This document shows positions 1-7,725 of a stretch of DNA of 26,917 bases, piece after piece. The notes beneath the pieces were generated by a model that had not been told where the DNA came from, did no database searches, and worked only from the letters and a program-made list of their open reading frames with translations. Position 1 is the first letter of the stretch. The number at the start of each line of letters is the position of its first letter. The position numbers and the translations under genes are program-made. Source of the stretch: Acidobacteria bacterium AH-259-L09 (GTDB lineage: Bacteria; Acidobacteriota; UBA6911; RPQK01); the NCBI GenBank assembly GCA_027717875.1, contig JALLOL010000007.1, positions 1-26,917 of the forward strand, written 5' to 3'.

Positions 1-216
1 GGGACACAGGCTGGTCTCTATGGTTGGGATGAAGAAGGCGGCCCCATTGAACTTCTCGGGATTGAAGGCGAGCGCATCCCAGATGTTGCGCTTTTGAGCG
101 TCTATTATGACTCGCGGCTATTCGTCGCGAATTGCCGCCTGCACCTTTTCGAGAAGCTCCGGTGGAAATTCCTCCATTTTATGCTCGACCCTGGCATGAT
201 CACGGCACTTCTGTAG
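1..216 (+). CDS. Possible C-terminal end of a gene entering from the left edge (propeller-like?)
   Basis: Plus-strand frame 1 is open from the window edge to a TAG at 214-216. The first 40 or so residues read like coding sequence: they begin GTQAGLYGWDEEGG and continue with an IELLGIEGERIPD stretch. The G-T-x-x-G-L-Y-x-W-D pattern resembles one blade of a regulator-type beta-propeller. The last half (118-216) lies antisense to the confidently called DUF1059 gene and reads less like a protein, so the true 3' end is uncertain. No start codon is visible because the gene would begin outside the window. It could equally be a chance open frame. Confidence 0.28.
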   Translation, partial: GTQAGLYGWDEEGGPIELLGIEGERIPDVALLSVYYDSRLFVANCRLHLFEKLRWKFLHFMLDPGMITALL

Positions 217-294
217 AACCTCTTCCACCGTTGTACCTCGGGCCTCAAAGTCGCAATCCACTCCAACGTCTCGGCATTTAATAACCTTTGCCAT
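118..294 (-). CDS. DUF1059 small protein
   Basis: This 58-residue protein begins MAKVIKCRDVGVDCDF and matches the usual size and pattern of DUF1059 mini-proteins: an N-terminal K-C-R-D-x-G-x-D-C-D-F core, a middle helix with a downstream H-A-x-x-x-H (His33, His38), and a P-P-E-L-L-x-K-V C-terminal helix. The biochemical function of the family is unknown. Conserved Cys7 and Cys14 with the two His residues could bind a metal, which is inference. The ATG at 292-294 is preferred over an upstream in-frame start because a strong GGAGGA ribosome site (301-306 on the complement) sits just before it. A well-spaced promoter lies about 45-75 bp upstream. It is a single-gene unit transcribed away from the kinase end. 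Confidence 0.88.
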   Translation of the reverse strand: MAKVIKCRDVGVDCDFEARGTTVEEVLQKCRDHARVEHKMEEFPPELLEKVQAAIRDE

Positions 295-340
295 GGCTCT
301 CCTCCTCAAAGTTATGTGAGAGTAATCTTTAAGTCGTTGA

Positions 341-369
341 ATTGTACTGTGAACGTCGACCGGAAACAA
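341..369 (-). promoter_or_regulatory. Candidate sigma-70-type promoter of the DUF1059 gene
   Basis: On the minus strand a TTGTTT hexamer (364-369) and a TACAAT hexamer (341-346) are separated by exactly 17 bp. The predicted transcript start leaves a leader of about 40 nt containing the GGAGGA site of the DUF1059 gene. Called from spacing and hexamer match only. Confidence 0.5.
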
Positions 370-384
370 CAAAATTGTTCAACG

Positions 385-402
385 TGCCCCCCATCTGGGG
401 CA
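385..402. other. Small GC-rich hairpin between DUF1059 and the kinase gene
   Basis: TGCCCC (385-390) and GGGGCA (397-402) form a 6-bp stem with a 6-nt loop, downstream of the kinase stop codon on the minus strand. No T-run follows directly, so a terminator role is only possible. It also lies upstream of the DUF1059 promoter. Confidence 0.25.
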
Positions 403-524
403 GTGAAACCGGCGATGGAAACGTGCTTTCTCTGAGGCACCGAGCTGGTTTGCAAGGTTGTTTCGGGATGACATCTTGGCCACGAATCCCCTGACACTTT
501 GGCAGAATCATCTCATTGGATTGG

Positions 525-3230
525 TTATTCCCAGGTGAGCAGCCAGATGTCGGCTTCGGTTTCACGAAGGGTGAAATAAATCAAGTGATCGTCGTGAGAA
601 ACTGAGGGACCGGAGACGCTGTGGGGAGTAGCCGACAGGACTTCGTGATACTGCTTGGACTGAGTGTCCAGCAGGAAGATTTTCCCCTGGTACGAAAACA
701 GGAGCCGCCGGCTGTCACTCAGCCAAGCAGGCCCGCCGCCGACATCGGTCACCGGTTGGTATTCTTGAGACTCCAGGGAATAAATGGCGATACCTCCGCC
801 GGAGCCATCCGCCCGCCTGCAGTTGCCGGCGAGCCACTGCCCGTCGGGAGACCATGACTGTACTTCAAAGCTTTCCCTTCCCTCCCTGAACTCGGGTAAA
901 TACTTTGGGGTCTGCGCTGGGCCGGATCTTTCAACTTCAACGATCAGGGAGCGACGTTCAGTACGAGACTCATAGCAGGCTAGCCGCGATCCGTCGGGCG
1001 ACCAGACAGGATAGATAAGATTCAGGTCGGGCATGTCTGTGAGTGCTTCCAGTCCACTGCCATCCGGCTTGATGAGCCAAATCTGGTAGTGCCCGCTTCG
1101 ATCCGAGTAAAAAGCAATCCACTCTCCCTCAGGCGACCAGCGGGGGCGTCGGTCTCTATAGGGGTCGTCCGTGAGCTGGCGCTGGCCCGTCCCATCACTG
1201 CGAATAATGAAGATATCTTCCTGTTTTCCGCTGGACGTAAAGGCTAGCCATTCCCCATCGGGCGAGGGATCTGACGCGCCCCATCGCCTTGAGCCCTGAG
1301 TGATCCAAACAGCTTGCCCTGCGAGAGTTTCCTGAGAGGGGTCAAAGGACACTTTTTGCACATTGGCGGATCCCACTCGGGCAGCGTACGCAAGCCGCCG
1401 CCCATCCCGGGAAAGGCTGAGGTGATGAGTAGAAACCGACACGCCGCTGGTGACCGCCTCCGGACTTCCCAGGACTTTTCCCGTTCTCTCCTCAATGGGC
1501 ACCCGCCACAGGTTCATGCTGCCTCCCCGGTCACTGGAAAAGTAAAGATAGGCTCCATCCGGCGACCAGATCGGATTCCAGTCCAAAGCCGCATCGCTGG
1601 TGACCGGGACCGGCTCCCCTCCTTCGGCCGGGATGGTCCAGATGTCTCGCTGGCCCCCTTTCCTGAGGCCCCAATAGGCAATCCGCTCGCCATGAGGAGA
1701 CCAGTGAGGCTGCACGGCATCCTCTCCTCTTGTCACTTGCCGTTTCTCACCGCTTGCCACATCGACGGCCCACAGCTGGCTGCCCACCATCGATCGACCC
1801 TGGGGAAACCAATTGACATTTTCCATGGCGCAGAGAATCTCTCTTCCATCAGGTGACCACACCGGGTTATAGCCAAAATCCGTCAGGCGCTTAACGGACT
1901 CACCGGTGGCACCCATCACAAAGATGCCCCCGCCCCCTCGCTCAGATCGAAAAGCAATATGCTCTCCGTCAGGGGAAAAGACCGGTTGGGTATCGGTATC
2001 CTCAGAGTCCCTGGTCAGGTTGATGGGATTTTGCCCTCCGACCCTTTGCAGGTAAATGTCCCAGTTGCCAGAAGCACTGCTGGTGTAAACCAGCGACTTG
2101 CCGTCGGGTGAAAGGCTGGGGAAGACTTCCGGACCGGTCTGGTGGGTGAGCTGGGTGAAGGTGGCGTTTTTGAGCAAAGTTGGGCCTTCCTGAGGCCCGG
2201 TTTCCGGAACTGGTCGCAGCAGAAAGTACCACAACGCCACCAGGATCATTATTCCCCCGGCAACAACAAGGGCCGCCTTGCCACCTTTTGCAGCCCGCGG
2301 CAATTTAGGATGGGCTGCCGGAGCAATGGTGGTGGCACGGGCCACTCGTCCCTCATCCGTATCCCGCTTCACGCGCTTCAAGTCGGCGCGCATGTCGGCT
2401 GCGTGCTGATAGCGGATTTCACGGTCTTTGTCCAACGCCTTATTGATGATTTGTTCCAACTCAGCAGACAGCTGCGGATTCAAGCGAACCGGAGCGGTTG
2501 GAATCTTGTGAAGGATTGCATCAAACAGGGCCGCCGAGGTGTTGCCTTTGAAGGGTAGTATCCCGGTAGCCATTTCGTAGAGCACCACCCCGAAGGAGAA
2601 AAGATCAGTCCGCGCATCGACGTCTTGTCCCAGCGCTTGCTCCGGGGACATATAAACCACCGTCCCCAAAGCCACTCCAGGGCTGGTCAAAAGCTCCTCA
2701 GCAGTGGCGGCGGTGGGTAACCCCGACACCCCCAACTCTTCCGGTTGCCTCCGCCGTTCAGATGCCAGCTTGGCCAGACCGAAGTCCAAAATCTTTGCCT
2801 GGCCGCGCTCGGTAACGAAGATATTGGCAGGCTTGATATCGCGATGGATGATGCCTTTGGAGTGGGCCGCCTCCAACGCATCGGCAATCTGAATCGCCAG
2901 CTCCAACAGTTCATCCGGCTCAAACGGCTTCCCGCCAATGCGCTGCTTCAGCGTCTGGCCTTCGAGCAGTTCCATCACGATAAAAGGTTGGCCTTCGTGT
3001 TCACCAATGTCGTGAATTGTACAAATGTGGGGATGATTCAGCGCCGAAGCAGCCCTGGCTTCCCGTTGGAAGCGTTCCAGTGCCTGACGGTCTTTGGAAA
3101 ACTCTTGGGGCAGGAACTTTAGGGCCACGTTGCGACCCAACCGGGTGTCTTCGCCCTTGTAGACCACTCCCATACCGCCGCCACCCAGTTTCTCAAGAAT
3201 GCGGTAATGGGAAATCGTCTGGCCGACCAC
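525..3230 (-). CDS. Receptor-like Ser/Thr protein kinase with TolB/PD40 beta-propeller sensor
   Basis: A 901-residue membrane protein. Residues 9-275 are a Hanks-type kinase: glycine loop LGGGGMG at 15-21, catalytic Lys38 in [13 protein letters not shown] at 129-136 with the catalytic Asp130, DFG at 149-151 and SPEQ at 195-198. All catalytic residues are present, so an active kinase is expected. One transmembrane helix at about 320-339 separates the cytosolic kinase from an outside region of about 550 residues with at least ten W/F-S-P-D-G repeats (PD40/TolB-like), enough for one or two six-bladed propellers. The start is GTG at 3228-3230, with a GGAGGTGA site directly upstream and the family-typical G-x-x-I-x-x-Y-R-I just after it. 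It is monocistronic. Architecture of this kind is frequent in Acidobacteria. The ligand and the substrates cannot be read from the sequence. Confidence 0.95.
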   Translation of the reverse strand: MVGQTISHYRILEKLGGGGMGVVYKGEDTRLGRNVALKFLPQEFSKDRQALERFQREARAASALNHPHICTIHDIGEHEGQPFIVMELLEGQTLKQRIGGKPFEPDELLELAIQIADALEAAHSKGIIHRDIKPANIFVTERGQAKILDFGLAKLASERRRQPEELGVSGLPTAATAEELLTSPGVALGTVVYMSPEQALGQDVDARTDLFSFGVVLYEMATGILPFKGNTSAALFDAILHKIPTAPVRLNPQLSAELEQIINKALDKDREIRYQHAADMRADLKRVKRDTDEGRVARATTIAPAAHPKLPRAAKGGKAALVVAGGIMILVALWYFLLRPVPETGPQEGPTLLKNATFTQLTHQTGPEVFPSLSPDGKSLVYTSSASGNWDIYLQRVGGQNPINLTRDSEDTDTQPVFSPDGEHIAFRSERGGGGIFVMGATGESVKRLTDFGYNPVWSPDGREILCAMENVNWFPQGRSMVGSQLWAVDVASGEKRQVTRGEDAVQPHWSPHGERIAYWGLRKGGQRDIWTIPAEGGEPVPVTSDAALDWNPIWSPDGAYLYFSSDRGGSMNLWRVPIEERTGKVLGSPEAVTSGVSVSTHHLSLSRDGRRLAYAARVGSANVQKVSFDPSQETLAGQAVWITQGSRRWGASDPSPDGEWLAFTSSGKQEDIFIIRSDGTGQRQLTDDPYRDRRPRWSPEGEWIAFYSDRSGHYQIWLIKPDGSGLEALTDMPDLNLIYPVWSPDGSRLACYESRTERRSLIVEVERSGPAQTPKYLPEFREGRESFEVQSWSPDGQWLAGNCRRADGSGGGIAIYSLESQEYQPVTDVGGGPAWLSDSRRLLFSYQGKIFLLDTQSKQYHEVLSATPHSVSGPSVSHDDHLIYFTLRETEADIWLLTWE

Positions 3231-3264
3231 GTCACCTCCAGTACCCGGAAAAAGTTATTGGCAC

Positions 3265-3293
3265 ATACTAAACTCTCCGGTGTTGAAGCGCAA
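3265..3293 (-). promoter_or_regulatory. Candidate promoter of the kinase gene
   Basis: On the minus strand TTGCGC (3288-3293) and TAGTAT (3265-3270) are 17 bp apart. The -10 box ends 34 nt before the kinase GTG, leaving a leader of about 27 nt that includes the GGAGGTGA ribosome site. Confidence 0.45.
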
Positions 3294-3410
3294 TGTCTAA
3301 CCGATGATAAGGTTTTTTCTTTCGCTATTTTCCCTTCAAAATTTGCCTCTGACGGCATATTTACCAGCATGGTGGCGGCCTTCGCTGCGCCAAATCAGGT
3401 CTGGTCTCAC

Positions 3411-3462
3411 CTTCGCAGGAGGAAAAGCCCGTCGAGGCTTTAGTTTTGCGAAAGATTTTTTT
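3411..3462 (+). terminator. Bulged hairpin followed by seven T, in the VOC gene leader
   Basis: TTCGCA (3412-3417) pairs with TGCGAA (3447-3452) around an inner perfect stem AAAGCC (3424-3429) / GGCTTT (3436-3441). A run of seven T (3456-3462) follows. On the plus strand this has the form of an intrinsic terminator with an internal loop. No plus-strand gene lies upstream, so it would act as an attenuator in the leader of the VOC gene, or be fortuitous. Confidence 0.3.
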
Positions 3463-3522
3463 ATTCTTGTGAGAGTCATGGTCAAAACTGCAGGACTTCA
3501 AAAAGCAGGAAGGAGGGTTTGC

Positions 3523-3849
3523 GTGGAATTCTCGCACATGGGCGTCATCACTGACCAGCCCAAGGAAGACGAAATCTTTGTCGAGGCCACCCGCGTCTGG
3601 ATTACAAACTTTGCCAAGCACCCGTTTCACGTCGAATGGCTGCGGTTCGAGCCCGACAGCCCTGTTAGCGGCCCCGTGCGGAACCAACCGCATGTTGCCT
3701 ACCGCGTCGATTCCATCGAAGAGGCTTCCCAGGGGATGAAGGTGCTTCTGGAACCCTTCCGGCCCTTGGAAAACGTGCGGGTCGGATTCTATGAGTCGAG
3801 CGATGGAGCCGTGATCGAGTTGATGGAGTACCAGGGCGACCCGTTTTAA
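3523..3849 (+). CDS. Small VOC-superfamily (glyoxalase-fold) protein
   Basis: The 108-residue product begins MEFSHMGVITDQ when the GTG at 3523-3525 is used. That start has an ideal AAGGAGG site six bases upstream, while the open frame to the left (from 3304) has no ribosome site and poor protein-like sequence. The sequence has the VOC pattern: an N-terminal F-x-H-x-G strand, a central H-V-E-W, a N-Q-P-H-V-A-Y-R-V middle strand, and a final G-A-V-I-E-L-M-E. The His/Glu residues at these places usually hold a divalent metal in the family. VOC proteins cover lyases, dioxygenases, epimerases and binding proteins, and the substrate cannot be assigned here. It stands alone between a kinase gene and addA, both on the other strand. 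Confidence 0.75.
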   Translation: MEFSHMGVITDQPKEDEIFVEATRVWITNFAKHPFHVEWLRFEPDSPVSGPVRNQPHVAYRVDSIEEASQGMKVLLEPFRPLENVRVGFYESSDGAVIELMEYQGDPF

Positions 3850-4025
3850 GTCTGTAGGACCATCAGATCACAGCTTCACTTGAAGTCATCGTTTGACATT
3901 GCCCTCCAACGTCGAAGAGTTTACTATTTGCTAGCGATGGCGGTCGCGGATTGATGGCTAACCAAACAAGCCCAGGGCGCTGCTTTTCCTACCACTGATA
4001 GGCGGCGTCAACATCCGCTTGCGCG

Positions 4026-4042
4026 GCCGGCCGGAAGCCGGC
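4026..4042. other. GC-rich hairpin just downstream of addA
   Basis: GCCGGC (4026-4031) and GCCGGC (4037-4042) form a 6-bp all-GC stem with a 5-nt loop, five bases beyond the addA stop codon. No T-run follows, so it may be a Rho-assisted end or an mRNA-stabilising stem rather than a classical terminator. Confidence 0.3.
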
Positions 4043-4047
4043 GGATT

Positions 4048-7000
4048 TCACTCAGATGGGTCCACAAGCCGTTTCTTCACTTCATCCCATGGAACAGTCT
4101 GTGTCTCGCCACGATCGAGTTCATCCAGACGTCGATCCAACTCTTCCCGCTGAGAATCGTATTTACGGAACGAGGCACTTAGCCACCAGAATTCGAAGGC
4201 GACGGTTTGGTGGGGGAAGACGCGCCGCAGGGCTTCGCTGTAGATGCGTTGCTGCTGCGCGTAGGCTTCTGGAACGGGATCTTTTACAGCCGTGGTTTTG
4301 TAATCGATGGCCCGGATGACATCCTCTTCCTTTAGAACAAGATCGATCACTCCGTTCCAGGCTTGATCCTCGTGAACGAGATATACGGGAACTTCACGTC
4401 CCAGAATTCGGGCTGCTTCCACTCGTTCCCGATAGGGCTTTCCGAAAGCATCTGCCAGGTGCCCGCAATAGAACTGAGAAAGTAGAGTCTCGGCCATTTC
4501 CACAGCCCTCGGATTTGGACCCAGCTCAGGAATCTCAAAGGACAAAGCCGAGAGCTTTTCCGGTCCAAAGGCGCTATCCGGAAGATAGCGCTCGAGATAA
4601 GCGTGGACCAGGCGCCCGACCAGCAAACGGGTCTGGTCGTCTCGTCCCGGGCGGTAGTGATGATCTTCAAAGACCTCCCTTTCTTCCCGGTGCTCCGGGT
4701 CCGAGGGCCGGCGAAGGAGTGACAGACCCGGCGCTTTGAAGTCAGAATAGCGTTTCTCCCACAGCTTCTTGTACTGATCTGCACGCCAGTTCACCTTAGG
4801 AGAAGTTACTTCCGAGTGTTCGGCTTCCCGACCGGGACGACGAACAAACCTCAGAGTACCGTCACAAATATCGGCCTTTTCTACCCCACCGTCCGAGATG
4901 GCCTTTTTGGCACTGTCGATAAAAGCGTCGATTTTCTCTGAGAAACGACAGCCCTTCGAAGCAGGACACAGCAGAGCCATGCGATCGCGGGCGCGGGTGG
5001 CGGCCACATAAGCCAGGCGTTTGGCCTCGGCCTTGGCGCCTTCTCGCTCGTGCCGCAAAGCCTTGCCCCAAGCGGGAGAACAGACCCTTAAGGGTCCCCA
5101 TTGCAGTGCAAAACCACGCAGCTTCTGGCCTTCTTGGCTGGTCAAGTCAATAATTTCAGTCCGCTTTTTTCTTCCCCTTGGCCCCGTCAACTCGAGCAGG
5201 ACTGAAGTCCACCCGTAGACAATGGCAAAGCGCCCCTCAAGCCCTTTGGCCTTATGAATGGTCATCACCCGAACCGCATTGACGCTCTCGTCGGCGACCG
5301 TGATATCTTCCCCGGGATCGACATCCCACCGGTCGGTTTGGGCGGCCCGCCGGCGCTGTTTCAGAAGCCATACCAACGGGGGTGTCACCGTCATCTCCAT
5401 CTCCTGTTGGAAAGTCTCAAGGACGCGATCGATTCGCACGATGGGTCGGCCTTCCCGATCCCCAGGTTCACTGTAGAGGGCCGTGGGAATAAAGGCTCGA
5501 ACTTCCCGGAGCCAATCACAAAGCGCTCTCCTCAGACGTTCCGCGGCGAGCTGGCGGAGATTCTCAATCCGATTGTGAGCCTCTTCGGGGAGAAAGTCGG
5601 GAAGAATCTCCTTGGAGTGAAATAATCGTTTAGGAGGGATCTCCTTCAGCAAAGCGTGAATGTCCGGATCCGAGAGACAGACGAGCGGACTTCGCAGCAC
5701 GGCGGCTGCAGCCAGTTCATCTAAAGGATGAAGAAGAGCGATCAGCAGGTTCAGTACATCCAGGACTTCGGGACGGCGATAGAACGTCTTGGCTCCACTA
5801 CTAACGGCAGGAATTCCGGCACTCTGGAGAATGGGCACCAGAGCGTCAATCTCCCCTGCGTCTCTGACAAGAACAAGGATGTCCTTGTAGGGAGCAACTT
5901 CCGAATCCGAGTGCCGGACATACTCCTGGATGATTCGCAGGGTCTCGGCGGCAGCGTAGTTTCTGGCCCTGTCGGCAGTGAAGCTCTCTCCATTGCCGTC
6001 CGACTCAATCAGAATCCATTCAGGCGGGAGTGCCTCGTCTGATCGAATGGGAACCAGCGCGTCAGTTTCGTCTGTCAAATTCAGCTCTCTTTCGAAGAAG
6101 TGATTCACAAACTGAGTCACCTGCCTCACACTTCGAAAACTCGTTTTCAAATGGAAGTCACTGCGCTTGAGCCGGCATCCCGTATAGCTTTCATATTGTT
6201 GGTGAAAATCGACGATGTTAGGAACATCGACCCCTCTAAAGCGGTATATTGACTGTTTCGTGTCACCCACAAAAAACCCAAGAACCTCATGTTCAAACTC
6301 GGAATCCCGCTTCAGGAGAGCTCTGAGAAGCCGCAGCTGGTTGGGATCCGTATCCTGGAACTCATCAACCAAAACAGCCCGAAGTCTTCGCTGCTCGGCC
6401 TGGCGAATTTGGGGATGATTCTCAAGAAGTCCTACAGCCAGGCAAATCATCTCGTCGAAAGTAATCAAACCCAGCTCCTGAATGGCGGCTCCATCGGCCC
6501 AAGTGGCGAAGCGGCGCAGGAAGTTTGTCCAGACCTTCCAAGCCTGGCCGAACTCTTTGGCCACGCAGATGCGAGCCGCAGGAATGTAGAAATTGGTCCA
6601 CGATTGAAAGTACCGACAATGGTGTACTGGGAGTGCACTGATCGCCGAGCGGATGGTCTCCGTCGTACTGCGATCCAGGAAAAAGTAATTTCTGACCTGC
6701 TGGATGAAGACACACAACTCGCTCCAGGCCCCCTCTTCATCACATGCAATACGGTCGAGGATGCCCTTAAGCTGGTCGCGTTTCTCCTCGATTTTGGAGC
6801 CGCCTCCCTCTGCCAGGGCCCGTGCCAACGCGGAAGCCGCATCGAGCAGTTGTCGGATCTCCATTTGGTTCTCCAAGGGAAGAGCCTCAGCTTCCTCGGG
6901 AATCCAGCGAAACTCATAACTCTGCTTCAGCCAATGCCGTATTTGAGCAAGCGAGACCACCTGGAGGAGCTTGGCCAGTTGATCCTGAAGTTCAGTATCA

Positions 7001-7725
7001 GTCAAGACTTCTCGCTGCCACCACCGTTCCACCACCTGGTCCTCCACTCCGACGAGATCGTCTTCATCCTCTTTGGCAAAGCGGGCCGTCGGTGGGATCC
7101 CTGCCTGAAGGGGGTGACGGCGAAGGATTGAAGCAGCCAGGCTGTGTATGGTGGAAATTTGCAGCTCGGCCGCCAGTTCGGCCAGGGCTTGCGCTCCGGC
7201 GCGAAGGCGCTTAAAGGAGTCCTCCAAATCTACTTGAGTCAAAAGCGGCATTTCTCGGTGCATGCTCCCAGGCCATAGATTCTTCAATACCGCTTGAACG
7301 ATCTCGTGAAACAGGGGATCTTTCAGCTGGTTTTGCGGCTCATCGTCGTTGGGTTCGAGATCTGAAAGAGTCTGTGCCGAAGCTACCCTGTCCAAGTAGC
7401 GGTAGAGCCGAGTCTGCATTTCCGCAGCCGCCTTGCGCGTAAAGGTGGTCATCACGAGAGAACGGATGACGGCCCGCGCCGCCTGCATGCGCTCAAGGCG
7501 CGACGAAGCATTGTAGAGGGAGCGAATCGCCGGCAGGAACTCGTCCGCTGAGCCATCTTGTGGAGAAAGAAAAGGAGCATTCAACAGCAGATAAAGTGCC
7601 CGCAGAGTTAAGGTATGTGTTTTCCCGGTCCCGGCACTCGCCCACACAAAGGCATGGTGACGGGTTGTGATGGCCTCTTTGCGTACCCGAGAGTCGGGAA
7701 GAGTCATCCTTGTCCCCTCACTCAT
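4048..7725 (-). CDS. addA: ATP-dependent helicase/nuclease AddA (UvrD-like helicase + RecB-type nuclease)
   Basis: A 1225-residue superfamily-1 helicase-nuclease. Walker A ASAGTGKT is at 29-36, motif Ia TTFTRKAAAEM near 93, Walker B VLVDEFQDTD at 451-460, motif III GDTKQSIYRFRG at 487-498, motif V VMTIHKAKGLE at 820-830 and motif VI YVAATRARDRM at 906-916. The C-terminal RecB-family nuclease shows GRLVHAYLE near 1037, GVIDLV near 1125 and IDYKT at 1140-1144, so the PD-(D/E)XK active site looks intact. AddA unwinds duplex DNA from a double-strand end and degrades one strand ahead of RecA loading. The ATG at 7723-7725 overlaps the addB stop codon (ATGA), with a GGTGGAG ribosome site, so the two proteins should be translationally coupled. 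Length fits AddA/RecB proteins. Confidence 0.95.
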   Translation of the reverse strand: MSEGTRMTLPDSRVRKEAITTRHHAFVWASAGTGKTHTLTLRALYLLLNAPFLSPQDGSADEFLPAIRSLYNASSRLERMQAARAVIRSLVMTTFTRKAAAEMQTRLYRYLDRVASAQTLSDLEPNDDEPQNQLKDPLFHEIVQAVLKNLWPGSMHREMPLLTQVDLEDSFKRLRAGAQALAELAAELQISTIHSLAASILRRHPLQAGIPPTARFAKEDEDDLVGVEDQVVERWWQREVLTDTELQDQLAKLLQVVSLAQIRHWLKQSYEFRWIPEEAEALPLENQMEIRQLLDAASALARALAEGGGSKIEEKRDQLKGILDRIACDEEGAWSELCVFIQQVRNYFFLDRSTTETIRSAISALPVHHCRYFQSWTNFYIPAARICVAKEFGQAWKVWTNFLRRFATWADGAAIQELGLITFDEMICLAVGLLENHPQIRQAEQRRLRAVLVDEFQDTDPNQLRLLRALLKRDSEFEHEVLGFFVGDTKQSIYRFRGVDVPNIVDFHQQYESYTGCRLKRSDFHLKTSFRSVRQVTQFVNHFFERELNLTDETDALVPIRSDEALPPEWILIESDGNGESFTADRARNYAAAETLRIIQEYVRHSDSEVAPYKDILVLVRDAGEIDALVPILQSAGIPAVSSGAKTFYRRPEVLDVLNLLIALLHPLDELAAAAVLRSPLVCLSDPDIHALLKEIPPKRLFHSKEILPDFLPEEAHNRIENLRQLAAERLRRALCDWLREVRAFIPTALYSEPGDREGRPIVRIDRVLETFQQEMEMTVTPPLVWLLKQRRRAAQTDRWDVDPGEDITVADESVNAVRVMTIHKAKGLEGRFAIVYGWTSVLLELTGPRGRKKRTEIIDLTSQEGQKLRGFALQWGPLRVCSPAWGKALRHEREGAKAEAKRLAYVAATRARDRMALLCPASKGCRFSEKIDAFIDSAKKAISDGGVEKADICDGTLRFVRRPGREAEHSEVTSPKVNWRADQYKKLWEKRYSDFKAPGLSLLRRPSDPEHREEREVFEDHHYRPGRDDQTRLLVGRLVHAYLERYLPDSAFGPEKLSALSFEIPELGPNPRAVEMAETLLSQFYCGHLADAFGKPYRERVEAARILGREVPVYLVHEDQAWNGVIDLVLKEEDVIRAIDYKTTAVKDPVPEAYAQQQRIYSEALRRVFPHQTVAFEFWWLSASFRKYDSQREELDRRLDELDRGETQTVPWDEVKKRLVDPSE

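Noticed and set aside
2687..2938. Open frames inside the kinase gene in other frames on both strands
   Set aside because: They lie wholly within a strong 901-codon gene and have basic, low-complexity sequence without domains or ribosome sites.
3850..4047. Possible gene or RNA in the gap between the VOC gene and addA
   Set aside because: No open frame with a ribosome site or stable conserved RNA shape is seen. Only a TTGACA-like hexamer without a spaced -10 box and the GC hairpin at 4026-4042 are present.
6289..7131. 280-codon open frame on the plus strand inside addA
   Set aside because: It is antisense to intact helicase motifs. The long open frame follows from codon composition of addA, and no family is recognised.
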